The notes under the pieces are model-generated. The model was given only the letters and a program-made list of their open reading frames with translations. It had not been told where the DNA came from and did not search any database. A program made the translations under genes and the position numbers. Below, in pieces: positions 16,729-25,663 of a DNA stretch of 64,000 nt. Each line of letters opens with the position of its first letter. Within the stretch, counting starts at the first letter, position 1. The stretch lies in contig JAJBUA010000067.1 of NCBI GenBank assembly GCA_020860565.1, positions 1 through 64,000 of the forward strand, written 5' to 3'. Source of the stretch: Clostridiales bacterium. GTDB taxonomy: Bacteria; Bacillota; Clostridia; Lachnospirales; Lachnospiraceae.

Positions 16729-19230
16729 TCAACGGTCTCCGCTTTCTCCCAGGATCCGATAAACCGCGTCCATATCAAGCGATCGGCGCACCAGACCGGC
16801 CAGCTTATCATACTGTGAATTTTTATAATCGCGGATATTCTCCGGATCGAGATCCAGCGAGATCCCTTTTTTCTCTGCCAGACGGCGAAGCAGATTCTCC
16901 GCAAATCTATCATAGTCAAAAAGCCCGTGGAGATAACTGCCAAAAACCAATCCGTCCTCCCGCACCAGACCGTCCATTCTCCCGTCTGTAAGAATAACTG
17001 CCGGAAATGCCTTTCTCCCGACAGAGTTTCCCTCTGACTCTGCCAGCCGGGTCGTCCCCATATGGATCTCGTAACCGCTTACCTCACAGTCCCCACAGCC
17101 AACGGCCAGCCAGGCAGCTGCTTCTCCGGTCAGTTTCCCTCTGATCCGTGTCCGGGTCTTCTGTTCCTCAAATACCGTAACCGACGGCAGGAGTCCCATG
17201 CCGTGCATCACCGCTCCGGATTCGCCCTCCACGCCGAGCGGATCCTCCAGCCACTCTCCCAGCATCTGGTACCCGCCGCAGATCCCGATCACCAGCGTCT
17301 GCTCCTCCCGGTTCTGACGGCAGATCTCTTCCTCCAGGCCGGACGAGCGCAGCCATTTCAGATCTTCCATGGTATTTTTGGTCCCCGGTATCAGGATACA
17401 GTCCGGATGACCCAGCAGATCCTTCCTTCCTGCATAGCGAAGCGACACGCCCTTCGTGCGTTCCAGCACATTATAATCCGTAAAATTTGCAATGTGAGGC
17501 AGGCGGATCACTGCGATATCTACCATTTCTTCCGCTTTCTTCATCTGCTTTGACCCGCTCAGACGTGACGACAGGCTGTCCTCATCCTCCAGATCAATCT
17601 CCTCCATCGGAATCACACCAATCACCGGGATGTGCAGTCTCTCTTCGATCATCCGCAGTCCCGGCTCCAGAATCTTCACGTCGCCGCGGAATTTATTAAT
17701 CACCAGCCCGCGGATCCTCGCCCGCTCCTCCGGTTTCAGCAGCTCTACTGTCCCATACAGAGAGGCAAAGACTCCGCCCCTGTCAATGTCTGCCACCAGA
17801 ATCACCGGCGCATCCGCGATCTCGGCCATCCCCATATTGACAATGTCATGATCCCGCAGATTGATCTCTGCCGGACTGCCCGCTCCTTCCAGCACAATCA
17901 CATCATATTCCCCGGCCAGACGATCGAAGGACTCCCGGATCACCGGGATCAGCTCCGGTTTGCGCCGGTAATAATCCATCGCGCGCATATTTCCCATCAC
18001 TTCTCCCCGCACGATCACCTGACTGCCCATCTGACTGGTGGGTTTGAGGAGAATCGGATTCATATCCACCGTCGGCTCGATGCCGGCCGCTTCTGCCTGC
18101 ATCACCTGCGCGCGCCCGATCTCAAGGCCGTCCGCTGTGATATAGGAATTGAGCGCCATATTCTGAGACTTAAACGGTGCCGCCCGCAGGCCGTCCTGCA
18201 CGAAGATCCGGCAGAGTGCCGCTGTGAGAAAGCTTTTTCCGGAATTGGACATGGTGCCCTGGATCATGATACGCTTAGCGTGACCGTTTTTTTCTTTCCG
18301 ATCCTTTCGCTCCAAGGCAATATCTAATGTATCTGACTCCCGTATATTCTTTTCTGACAGACTCTTCTCTCCGGAATTTAAAATTATGGAATTCTTTTTT
18401 ATTCGCTCTGTCTCTGCAGTAATTTTTTCACCTGAACCAATATCCAAAGAGTTTCCTTTTAAATCGCACCTGAAAACACTCGCCCGGTATCCGTGGCTGA
18501 ACGTTCCATCATAAAGCCGGGAACACTCAAACTCATCCCCCAGAAACCGCCCCACCATCACCAGCGCGGTTTTGTGAATCCCCGCCGCAGCTACTTTCTG
18601 TGCCAGATCACCCAGGTCGCCGGTCACCTGTTTTTCATCCTCCCAGGACGCTTTATAGACAACCGCCGCCGGAGTATCCGCCGGATATCCGCCGTCAATC
18701 AATCTCCGGCACAGCGTCCCGATTTCGCTGACGCTTAAGAAAATGACCATCGACGCCTGATGCGCAGCGAGCTTCTCAATCTGTTCGGGCTCCGGCACCG
18801 CCGTCCTTCCCTCCATCCGGGTCAGGATCACCGTCTGACTGACTCCCGGCAGCGTATATTCACGATGCAGAGAAGCGGCCGCGGCCAGAAATGAACTCAC
18901 TCCCGGCACGACTTCGTACGCAATTCCCAGTCGATCCAGTTCCCGCATCTGCTCCCGGATCGCACCGTAGATCGATGGATCGCCGGTATGCACACGAACC
19001 ACACGTTTCCCTGCCCGGACTCCTGCCTCCATGACGGCAATCACCTCCGGCAGCGTCATCGCCGCGCTGTTATAAACCACAGCGTCCGGCCGGATATCCG
19101 CTAAAACCTCAGGATTTACCAGAGAACCGGCATAGATAATGATATCCGCCGCATCGATCTGTCTTTTTCCCCGGATGGTGAGGAGATCCGGCGCTCCCGG
19201 CCCCGCCCCTGTAAATACTATTTTTTCCAT
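16729..19230 (-). CDS. Fusion of cobalt-precorrin-4 methyltransferase (CbiF) and cobyric acid synthase (CbiP)
   Basis: This 833-residue protein joins two cobalamin enzymes. Residues 1-250 are a CbiF/CobM C11-methyltransferase: FTGAGPGAPDLLT, the SAM-binding loop HTGDPSIYG, and VVPGVSSFLAAAA. A charged linker follows (about 255-320). Residues 320-833 are a CbiP/CobQ amidotransferase. Its ATPase part has QGTMSNSGKSF and FKSQNMALNSY, and its glutamine-amidotransferase part has the catalytic Cys in VIGICGGYQML and the His in SYLHGLFD. CbiP amidates four side chains of adenosylcobyrate. Each half has normal length for a stand-alone enzyme, so this is a true fusion and not a truncation. It is flanked by cobT and cbiC. 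Confidence 0.93.
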   Translation of the reverse strand: MEKIVFTGAGPGAPDLLTIRGKRQIDAADIIIYAGSLVNPEVLADIRPDAVVYNSAAMTLPEVIAVMEAGVRAGKRVVRVHTGDPSIYGAIREQMRELDRLGIAYEVVPGVSSFLAAAASLHREYTLPGVSQTVILTRMEGRTAVPEPEQIEKLAAHQASMVIFLSVSEIGTLCRRLIDGGYPADTPAAVVYKASWEDEKQVTGDLGDLAQKVAAAGIHKTALVMVGRFLGDEFECSRLYDGTFSHGYRASVFRCDLKGNSLDIGSGEKITAETERIKKNSIILNSGEKSLSEKNIRESDTLDIALERKDRKEKNGHAKRIMIQGTMSNSGKSFLTAALCRIFVQDGLRAAPFKSQNMALNSYITADGLEIGRAQVMQAEAAGIEPTVDMNPILLKPTSQMGSQVIVRGEVMGNMRAMDYYRRKPELIPVIRESFDRLAGEYDVIVLEGAGSPAEINLRDHDIVNMGMAEIADAPVILVADIDRGGVFASLYGTVELLKPEERARIRGLVINKFRGDVKILEPGLRMIEERLHIPVIGVIPMEEIDLEDEDSLSSRLSGSKQMKKAEEMVDIAVIRLPHIANFTDYNVLERTKGVSLRYAGRKDLLGHPDCILIPGTKNTMEDLKWLRSSGLEEEICRQNREEQTLVIGICGGYQMLGEWLEDPLGVEGESGAVMHGMGLLPSVTVFEEQKTRTRIRGKLTGEAAAWLAVGCGDCEVSGYEIHMGTTRLAESEGNSVGRKAFPAVILTDGRMDGLVREDGLVFGSYLHGLFDYDRFAENLLRRLAEKKGISLDLDPENIRDYKNSQYDKLAGLVRRSLDMDAVYRILGESGDR

Positions 19231-19272
19231 ATTTTCTCAAGAATTTCCTGTTATTCGTTAAAATTTTCAGAT

Positions 19273-20349
19273 TTACTCCAATCGTTCATAAGCTGCGATA
19301 TGAATATCTTCAAAGGTCGAATTTTCCTTATATACCGCATGTGCCATCTCCAGCAGCGGGAAGAGCATCACCGCTCCCGTCCCCTCTCCGAGCGCCATCC
19401 GCGCATGGATCACCGGCTCCAGTCCCAGCGCCTGCATCGCATGACGGCAAACCGGTTCCCTGCCCATATGGGACGGCAGCAGATAATCGGTTACCAGCGG
19501 GCAGAACTTCCTGGCCAGCAGCGCCGCGGATGCGGAGATCATCCCATCCATCACAATCGGTATTCCGTAGATCGCTCCGCCGAGCATCAACCCGCAGATG
19601 CCGGCAATATCAAGACCGCCGACACTGGCAAGCACCGCCAGCGGATCCTCCGGATCCGGATGATGCATTTCCAGACCCTTGCGGATCACCTCGGTTTTCC
19701 GCACCAGCCCTTCTGCAGAAAGGCCGGCACCACGGCCGGCCACCGCCGCCGCGCCAAGTCCCAGCATCGCCGCCGCGACCGCGCCGGACGTCGTCGTATT
19801 GCCGATCCCCATCTCCCCGGCAGCAACAAGCTGATAACCCATATCCTTCATCTGGCCGGCAATCCGGATCCCCGTATGAAGCGCTTCCAGCGCCTGTTCC
19901 GCCGTCATCGCCGGTCCTTTCAGAAAATTCTCCGTCCCCGGCGCCACCTTACAATCCCAGACGCCCTGCTCATGGATCTCCCCCGACACACCGATATCCA
20001 CCGGAAAGACATCCGTATCTGCCAGCGCGGCCATGCGATTTACGCTCGTAATGCCTTTGGCAAAATTGTCCGTCACGATGGCGGTCACGCTGCTGTCGGT
20101 CTGAGTCACGCCCTCCGCCACCACACCGTTATCCGCACAGAAAATCACCAGCGCCTTCTTATCAATCCTGACCTCCGGCGTTCTCTGGATCCCCGCAATC
20201 TTCGTGATCAGCTCTTCCATCTCTCCCAGGCCGCCGATCGGTTTGGCAATCCCGTCCCAGTGGCTGCGGCTTCGCTCCATGCTCGCGGCGTCCGCCGGAC
20301 GAACGCCGCGGAGCATCACATCTAACTGCTGTCTGTATAATGATTCCAT
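19273..20349 (-). CDS. cobT: Nicotinate-nucleotide-dimethylbenzimidazole phosphoribosyltransferase
   Basis: This 358-residue enzyme activates the lower-ligand base as its alpha-riboside phosphate for cobalamin assembly. Family motifs are clear: VIFCADNGVVAEGVTQ near residue 68, GEMGIGNTTT near 178, and LGEGTGAVM near the C-terminus with the catalytic Glu. The length is normal. AGGAGAG precedes the ATG, and the gene follows cbiH by 31 bases. The identity of the base cannot be told; gut clostridia often use bases other than dimethylbenzimidazole. Confidence 0.95.
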   Translation of the reverse strand: MESLYRQQLDVMLRGVRPADAASMERSRSHWDGIAKPIGGLGEMEELITKIAGIQRTPEVRIDKKALVIFCADNGVVAEGVTQTDSSVTAIVTDNFAKGITSVNRMAALADTDVFPVDIGVSGEIHEQGVWDCKVAPGTENFLKGPAMTAEQALEALHTGIRIAGQMKDMGYQLVAAGEMGIGNTTTSGAVAAAMLGLGAAAVAGRGAGLSAEGLVRKTEVIRKGLEMHHPDPEDPLAVLASVGGLDIAGICGLMLGGAIYGIPIVMDGMISASAALLARKFCPLVTDYLLPSHMGREPVCRHAMQALGLEPVIHARMALGEGTGAVMLFPLLEMAHAVYKENSTFEDIHIAAYERLE

Positions 20350-20380
20350 AGATCTTCTCTCCTGCTGTATGATACCTCAA

Positions 20381-21136
20381 TCACTCTGCCCTCTCCGCCG
20401 GATACCCCCGCGGGGTCACCATGCGCCCATTGATCATCCGGGTCTGAGAGTTGCCGATATACACCGTCGTAAACATATCCGCCGGATACTCCCGCAATCT
20501 CTGCAGCGTCATAACCTCTGCCTGTTCCCCGTCCCTGCCAATCTGCCGCACAACTCCGCAGATACATTCTTTCTCCAGCACCGTCATCAGGATCTCACAG
20601 GCCCGCCTCAGATAATCTGACCGTCTGCGGCTCGCAGGGTTATAAAGGCAGATCACCAGATCCGCCTCCGCCGCCAGAAGCAGCCGCTTCGCAATCTTTT
20701 CCCACGGCGTCATCAGATCGCTCAGACTGATTACTGCAAAATCATGCATCAGCGGAGCTCCCAGTACTGCCGCGCCCGCTGTTGCCGCCGTCACGCCGCT
20801 TACGACCTTCACCCCGCACTCCGGATATTCCGGCGCCAGCGAGAGCATCAGCCCCGCCATCCCATAGACTCCGGCGTCTCCGCTGCATACCATCACGACA
20901 CGCTTTCCCATCCCTGCCTGTTCAAAAGCCAGACGGCATCGTTCCTCCTCCCGGCGCATGGGCGTTGAGAGATATTCTTTGTCCGGGAAATACGGCTTCA
21001 TCAATTCGGTATAAACAGTATATCCGATTATTGTATCACATACTTCCAGCTCACGCCAGACCTCCCGTGTCATGGAACCCTCGCCCCCCGGCCCGATGCC
21101 GGCGATGATAATCTTATGCTTTTCCGAAATCACCAT
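20381..21136 (-). CDS. cbiH: Cobalt-precorrin-3B C17-methyltransferase
   Basis: This 251-residue SAM-dependent tetrapyrrole methylase belongs to the CbiH/CobJ family, which methylates C17 with ring contraction. GIGPGGEGSMT, the SAM loop CSGDAGVYGMAG and the family feature VVSGVTAATAGAAVLGAPLMHDF are present, as are CLYNPASRRR and VYIGNSQTR. It starts only 4 bases after the stop of the CbiK-CbiL fusion, so the two are tightly coupled. The C-terminus has no ferredoxin or nitrite-reductase extension such as some fused CbiH proteins carry. Confidence 0.93.
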   Translation of the reverse strand: MVISEKHKIIIAGIGPGGEGSMTREVWRELEVCDTIIGYTVYTELMKPYFPDKEYLSTPMRREEERCRLAFEQAGMGKRVVMVCSGDAGVYGMAGLMLSLAPEYPECGVKVVSGVTAATAGAAVLGAPLMHDFAVISLSDLMTPWEKIAKRLLLAAEADLVICLYNPASRRRSDYLRRACEILMTVLEKECICGVVRQIGRDGEQAEVMTLQRLREYPADMFTTVYIGNSQTRMINGRMVTPRGYPAERAE

Positions 21137-21140
21137 TTTC

Positions 21141-22772
21141 TCATTCCTTTACAATCAATATCGTATAGTACCCGGCACTCTCATCCAGTTGATCCGTCCC
21201 TTCACAAATCCGCTCTCCCGGCATCCCGCAGTTTTCCACCATCCAGACACGCTGTCCGGATTCCGCGAGCAGGCGCTGCACCTCTCCGATATTCTTCCCC
21301 ATCTTCATGATGATCTTAGTCCCGGACAGCTTCAGACCCTCCCGGATCTGCTCCGGCTGCGAGAGGATATGGATCTGCTCCGCCCCCTCCGCAAGACCCA
21401 GATTCAGGGCCGCGGCCGCCGCGCAAAATGAGGGCACGCTGTTTACCAGACGTGTCTCATATCCGCGGGACGCCACGATCTGATGAACATACAGGTATGA
21501 GGCATAGACTGTCACGTCACCAAGGTTCAGGAAACCTACGCTTTTTCCTGCATCCAGATACTGACAGACAAGATCCGCAGCCTTCTGATGAGAACGCTCT
21601 CTCACCTGCGGATCGCGGGTCATCGGGAAAGGCACCCCGATACATTCTTTTCTCTCGATCTCCGGCAATGCGCGCAGGGCAATCTGCCAGGCGATACTGC
21701 TGTGGTAATCCTCCCCGGGCGTCATGATCATATCGCATTCCCGTATGGTGCGCACTGCCTTGAGCGTCAGAAGTTCCGGATCTCCGGGGCCGACTCCGAT
21801 GCCGCAGAGGATGCCGCTCTCACATTTTCTGACCAGCGTCATGGGATCTCTCCATTCTCTGTCGCAATTGAAGGTACGATCTTCAGCCACCAGTTCTTCC
21901 TTTTGTGGTAATTCTCCCGCTTCGGACAGTTTGACACGGCCCGCAGATTCCACACCGAGATCTGCCTGCGCACGTGTTCCTGTCAGACCTTTCTCCCACG
22001 CCGACTTCGCATGAGACACATAGATATCCCGGATCCCCGCATATTCTCCCAGTCCCTTCAGGACACAGGTCACATCATAGCCGTCCCTGATAAAACGGGA
22101 TTTCCAGGAGTCCTCTCCCTCCCCCGCCATATCGTTGCAGGCGTGATCTCCCGCCACGACGAGAAACGGAGCCAGTACAATCCTCTGCCTCCCGCGGGTT
22201 TTCTCGATCTCCAGCATATTTTTACACGTCGGGGAAGCCTCCACCGTACCGATCAGAATATCCGCACAACCTGCATCATAAAAGCAACGCTGCAGCCGCT
22301 CATACGAAAAATTTGCCACATGCTCCGTGCCATGGCCCATCAGGATGATATCCGTCTCAGCGTTCCGGCGATCCGCAAATTCTTCCATCATTACTTCCAC
22401 AACCCGGCGGTAGTCTGTTTCATCGGTCAGAAGCGGTTCCCCGCACGCAAACACCTCAAAGGAATCCTCAAATCTGCGGATCGTTTTCATCATCCGGTCA
22501 TATTCAAATCCACGGATCACATGTGTCAGCTGCACCAGGACATGCGTAAAGCCTTCCGCGGCAAGCCGTCTCAGTGCCGTCTCCACGTCGTCAACCTCAA
22601 TCCCGTCGCGCTCCCGCAGGATGTGCCGAATCGTCGGACTCGTAAAAGCCCCGCGAAATGTATGCTCCGGAAATGCCGAACGGATATCCGCTTCAATCGC
22701 TTCGATCGTCTGTTTTCTTGTCTTTTGATAGCTGGTGCCAAAGCTGACCACCAGAACTGCTTTTTTATCCAT
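21141..22772 (-). CDS. Fusion of sirohydrochlorin cobaltochelatase (CbiK) and cobalt-precorrin-2 C20-methyltransferase (CbiL)
   Basis: This 543-residue protein joins two consecutive steps of anaerobic cobalamin synthesis. Residues 1-265 match CbiK: VVSFGTSYQKTR at the start, the metal-site His in QLTHVIRGFEYD and a second in LMGHGTEH, then APFLVVAGDHACNDM. About 50 linker residues lead to CbiL (about 315-543): GIGVGPGDPELLTLKA, NLGDVTVYASYLYV and VNSVPSFCAAAAALN. The chelatase product is the methylase substrate, so the fusion makes metabolic sense. The start at 22772 was preferred because AGGCGG lies 7 bases upstream; an ATG at 22778 is too close. It is the first gene of the cobalamin cluster. 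No cobalamin riboswitch is visible in the short upstream gap. Confidence 0.92.
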   Translation of the reverse strand: MDKKAVLVVSFGTSYQKTRKQTIEAIEADIRSAFPEHTFRGAFTSPTIRHILRERDGIEVDDVETALRRLAAEGFTHVLVQLTHVIRGFEYDRMMKTIRRFEDSFEVFACGEPLLTDETDYRRVVEVMMEEFADRRNAETDIILMGHGTEHVANFSYERLQRCFYDAGCADILIGTVEASPTCKNMLEIEKTRGRQRIVLAPFLVVAGDHACNDMAGEGEDSWKSRFIRDGYDVTCVLKGLGEYAGIRDIYVSHAKSAWEKGLTGTRAQADLGVESAGRVKLSEAGELPQKEELVAEDRTFNCDREWRDPMTLVRKCESGILCGIGVGPGDPELLTLKAVRTIRECDMIMTPGEDYHSSIAWQIALRALPEIERKECIGVPFPMTRDPQVRERSHQKAADLVCQYLDAGKSVGFLNLGDVTVYASYLYVHQIVASRGYETRLVNSVPSFCAAAAALNLGLAEGAEQIHILSQPEQIREGLKLSGTKIIMKMGKNIGEVQRLLAESGQRVWMVENCGMPGERICEGTDQLDESAGYYTILIVKE

Positions 22773-22851
22773 AATCATACCGCCTGTAATTCTGTTATTT
22801 CATAAACACACGCTCATGCGTACCTGCACAAAATCCATTCGCTGTTACAAA

Positions 22852-23445
22852 TCATGGAATCCTGCGTGCAATCACCATCAGCCGCCCATTTGCCTGTGTA
22901 TACTCACAGGTAACAAGAGCCAGCAGCTCGTCACCGAAACTGACCTCTACACCGGTATCAAAGAACTTTTTTTGCGCCGCGATCTCCCACGCCTCCTGAA
23001 ACTCTTTTTTGTTTGCGGGAAAGAGTACTTTCTGCCACGGCACCTGATTTCCTTCCGCGTCCAGACGAAGCACCATCACAATCTCATAGCTGCCCGCCTC
23101 CGTCAGCGTATCAAACTGAATATACGGGTGCTGCTGATAATACGAAACCAATGTGTAATTCTGCAGAGCCGCGAACATCCGCCCATTTCTCATATGATGA
23201 CCGTAAATCAGCAGACTGCTCCATGAATCAAATTCATAGCCGGTATCATACAGATCCGTACCATACTGCGCCGTATACCAGATCACGGATTCCAGATCCT
23301 GATCCCAGATCCGGTAGATAATATCGGTTTCCGATCTGGTATAAGCCGCCTCAGAAGGCACTGCGCTAAACGGCAGATTCAGTGAGGTAACCACAAGCAC
23401 AGCAATCAGAACTGTTGACAACCGCCGCAGAAAGCCCGAACGCAT
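22852..23445 (-). CDS. Class B sortase-like protein
   Basis: This 197-residue protein begins with a signal anchor (about residues 5-33). It then shows the catalytic core of a sortase: His83 in LLIYGHHMRNGRMF, Cys180 in LALVTCEY, and an Arg in VIARRIP. The spacing and the YGH, TC-Y and ARR context match class B sortases, transpeptidases that attach surface proteins to peptidoglycan or pili. It is slightly short, and the region before the His is compact, so activity is likely but not certain. It lies 40 bases after a small protein ending in a sorting-type signal, its plausible substrate. Confidence 0.75.
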   Translation of the reverse strand: MRSGFLRRLSTVLIAVLVVTSLNLPFSAVPSEAAYTRSETDIIYRIWDQDLESVIWYTAQYGTDLYDTGYEFDSWSSLLIYGHHMRNGRMFAALQNYTLVSYYQQHPYIQFDTLTEAGSYEIVMVLRLDAEGNQVPWQKVLFPANKKEFQEAWEIAAQKKFFDTGVEVSFGDELLALVTCEYTQANGRLMVIARRIP

Positions 23446-23485
23446 GCTTCGCCTTTTCCCGGTTCAGTTGGCGTAAGAATATCTT

Positions 23486-23893
23486 CTACTCATCCCGCTC
23501 CCTCCCCTCTCTGCCTTGTTCCACGCGTCTCCTCGCCACGAGCACGATCATCATGCCGCCGGCCGAAACCAGAACAAGGATCAGCAATAAGAGAAAATGC
23601 GTCACATCTCCCGTCTTTGCCAGCAGATCCGCAAACGGCGCATCGCCATCCTCAAGCGGATAAAGTTCGCCGCCCGGCGTCCCGGAATCTCCGGAAGAAC
23701 CAGAATCGATTCCTGGTCCGGAACCGGAACTTCCGCCGGAGCCCGAACCCGAGCTTCCACCGGATCCACCGCTGTGATCACGTCCACCGGAACTCCCGCC
23801 ACCCGAGCCTGACGTTTCCTCCGGTGCAGTCGTCTCCTCCGGCACCGTTGGCTCCTCCGGGGAATCCTGTATTCTGTTATTCCATCTGCCCAC
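23486..23893 (-). CDS. Ser/Gly-rich protein with degenerate LPXTG sorting signal (possible gene remnant)
   Basis: This 135-residue frame starts at a GTG without a clear ribosome site. It has a Pro/Glu/Thr stretch, a Ser/Gly-rich spacer (about 28-75), LAKTG at 91-95, a hydrophobic helix and RRR. That is the architecture of a cell-wall sorting signal, with Ala in place of the Pro of LPXTG. There is no signal peptide. The reading frame stays open only a short way upstream, where the codons look like the end of a beta-rich domain. It may be the preserved C-terminus of a lost pilin or adhesin, still beside its sortase. A short expressed protein is the alternative. Confidence 0.5.
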   Translation of the reverse strand: MGRWNNRIQDSPEEPTVPEETTAPEETSGSGGGSSGGRDHSGGSGGSSGSGSGGSSGSGPGIDSGSSGDSGTPGGELYPLEDGDAPFADLLAKTGDVTHFLLLLILVLVSAGGMMIVLVARRRVEQGREGRERDE

Positions 23894-23916
23894 AATGTTT
23901 ACTTTAACATGAAATG

Positions 23917-24732
23917 CTACTGCCAGCTTCGCTTCACTACCTCACTTTTCAGATAAAACCTGCCCTTCTCCGAGTTCTTAACCGGGTGAAGCTTTCCGCG
24001 TTTTGTCAGATCATTAATGTTTTGCCGGGAACAACCAAGGATTTCCGCCGCCTGCGCAGCACTGATCACGCAGTCCTCTACAAATCTTCGGAAATCGGAT
24101 GTGATAAGCGGTACCGTCTCACCCATCTCGTACAGTGCGTAATCCATAATGTCGCGGTTTTCATCCCACGTCACACCATAGCCGCCGACCATAACATGAA
24201 CATGAGGGAAAAATTCTGTTTTCTTTAATAAGATCTGAAGCTCCCTGTGGTCTTCCAGATATTTCTTTAAATAGCATTTTTTTACGAGTCCATTCCGGAA
24301 AAATACCAGAAGAACATATTCACCCAAAACCAGAACATCCTCTACCCGTCTGCAAAAACGCTCCCGGATGTACTCCGGCAAATCATTTTCCCCGAGCGAA
24401 AGCAGATAATAATCATCCTGCGCACATCGACCTCCGGCAATCGTCAGCAGTGCAAATTCATCATACTCCGCTAGCCCATTATCACGCAGGATATATGCCA
24501 GATTCTGGCGATCCGGCGGCACAATTCTCTGTTGCACCCAGACCCTGCTCCAGTAAGGATTTACCGTCTTCTCCCCTCGTTTCACAAACGAAGACAGCAG
24601 CAGCGGAGTCTCCCACGGATCCGCATGATCCGGCAGTTCAATATAGAATTTCTTTCCTGTTTCGTAGTAAAAAAGATATGCCAGATCTTTTTGTCCGACG
24701 TCTGTCTCATCGCGAACAGCGAAAATCTTCAT
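23917..24732 (-). CDS. HipA-N-like / DUF2442-like / HTH protein, putative antitoxin of a split HipA module
   Basis: This 271-residue protein seems to have three parts. Residues 15-112 resemble the N-terminal subdomain of HipA (end motif DEFALLTIAGGRCAQD, similar in pattern to the DLL..IG.D..GA end of that domain). Residues 125-205 look like a DUF2442 unit (YVLLVFFRNGLVKK, VTWDENRDIM). Residues 222-268 form a MerR/excisionase-type helix-turn-helix (SAAQAAEILGCSRQNIN). Its ATG lies inside the end of the kinase gene (26-base overlap), so the two are coupled. By analogy with HipBST, where a separate HipS replaces the N-subdomain and neutralises the kinase HipT, this could be antitoxin and autoregulator in one. 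The family matches are by eye and therefore inference. Confidence 0.55.
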   Translation of the reverse strand: MKIFAVRDETDVGQKDLAYLFYYETGKKFYIELPDHADPWETPLLLSSFVKRGEKTVNPYWSRVWVQQRIVPPDRQNLAYILRDNGLAEYDEFALLTIAGGRCAQDDYYLLSLGENDLPEYIRERFCRRVEDVLVLGEYVLLVFFRNGLVKKCYLKKYLEDHRELQILLKKTEFFPHVHVMVGGYGVTWDENRDIMDYALYEMGETVPLITSDFRRFVEDCVISAAQAAEILGCSRQNINDLTKRGKLHPVKNSEKGRFYLKSEVVKRSWQ

Positions 24733-25531
24733 ACGTACACCACCTTTTCCAGATCATCTCCCAGATCCTGTTTTGCAGATTCGCCGGAATGATGTTATCA
24801 AGTCCTTCCATAATTACGGTTTTATCCTCCACCCGCAGCGGACTGACGCGCGGATACTTTTCCACTGGAATCAAATGCAGATTTTCCCAGACAGATCGTG
24901 ATCCGATATACGTATTGACACGCCTGTCCTCCATTACATCAAAAGCATTGACGGAAGCATCTGACAGACAATGAAATAAAAGTGACAACCCATGATCAAA
25001 AAGCGGAGCAAGCCGAATTGATTTCCTGCCAGAATTCCTCAGTACCTCAATATTTGCCCCATGACGGTCCCGGTTCAAAATCAGATAATCAACCAGAAAC
25101 ATCTGATAAATATACTCTGACCATCCATTCCGTATACAAAAATCCAAAGGTGTTTCCCCATTCTGGCGCTCATTTTCATAATAAACATCCAAAGCGACTT
25201 TATTTTCGCCCGGCTGTTTGAAATCCTCAGACGCGCAAAGATAGGTCTCAAACCTTGTTTCATTGATCACTACATCCGCATGGATCAGCTGATAATGCAG
25301 ATGATCTATCCCTAAAATATTCAACAAACGGTCAGCAATCAATTCATTTACACATTCATGGCCGATCACTCCACGAATATTGTCAAAATTTGACAGCTTA
25401 TAATAAATTTTTCTGCCGCCCAGTTCAGAATAAGACTTTAAAAACGATCCTGCTGTCCCGGAAGAATTGCGAATTCTCGACCACGACAGATACGTCAGAT
25501 CCTGCTTCTCCAAAATAAGTTCCGTCATCAT
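24707..25531 (-). CDS. HipA-like (HipT-type) Ser/Thr kinase core, putative toxin
   Basis: This 274-residue protein matches the kinase core of HipA-family toxins. It has a catalytic loop NRDRHGAN at 153-160 with Asp155 and Asn160, a metal-binding Asp179 in APLFDHGLSLL, and an N-terminal Ser/Gly-rich segment NSSGTAGS that may be the nucleotide loop. The HipA N-terminal subdomain is absent here and seems to lie in the downstream gene. HipA and HipT kinases phosphorylate aminoacyl-tRNA synthetases; the target here is unknown. The gene is first in a two-gene operon with its own strong promoter and a palindrome in the promoter spacer. A housekeeping HipA-like kinase is the alternative. Confidence 0.7.
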   Translation of the reverse strand: MMTELILEKQDLTYLSWSRIRNSSGTAGSFLKSYSELGGRKIYYKLSNFDNIRGVIGHECVNELIADRLLNILGIDHLHYQLIHADVVINETRFETYLCASEDFKQPGENKVALDVYYENERQNGETPLDFCIRNGWSEYIYQMFLVDYLILNRDRHGANIEVLRNSGRKSIRLAPLFDHGLSLLFHCLSDASVNAFDVMEDRRVNTYIGSRSVWENLHLIPVEKYPRVSPLRVEDKTVIMEGLDNIIPANLQNRIWEMIWKRWCTYEDFRCSR

Positions 25532-25553
25532 GATGAATCACCTCATACCAATC

Positions 25554-25582
25554 ATTCTACACAAGCACTTGTCATGTGTCAA
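25554..25582 (-). promoter_or_regulatory. Promoter and palindromic operator of the HipA-like module
   Basis: TTGACA at 25582-25577 and TAGAAT at 25559-25554 are separated by exactly 17 bases. The spacer contains the near-palindrome ACAAGTGCTTGT (25572-25561), suited to binding by the HTH domain of the downstream protein. An operator between -35 and -10 is typical of self-repressing toxin-antitoxin operons. Confidence 0.7.
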
Positions 25583-25663
25583 GTCTTATTGTTGAGCGCA
25601 TAAAAAAAGAATACCAGCCACCATAAAATGTCTGATACTCTTCTATAAAAATCAAATTAATAT

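Noticed and set aside
16635-16943. Minus-strand 102-codon frame at the end of the CbiF-CbiP gene
   Set aside because: Out-of-frame overlap with the conserved CbiP C-terminus and no start signal.
19300-20325. Plus-strand open frame of 341 codons opposite cobT
   Set aside because: Antisense shadow of a gene with intact cobT motifs; the product is an Arg/His-rich string without domains.
22773-22851. Possible cobalamin riboswitch upstream of CbiK-CbiL
   Set aside because: The gap is only about 75 bases and shows no B12-box-like sequence, so it is too short for a riboswitch.
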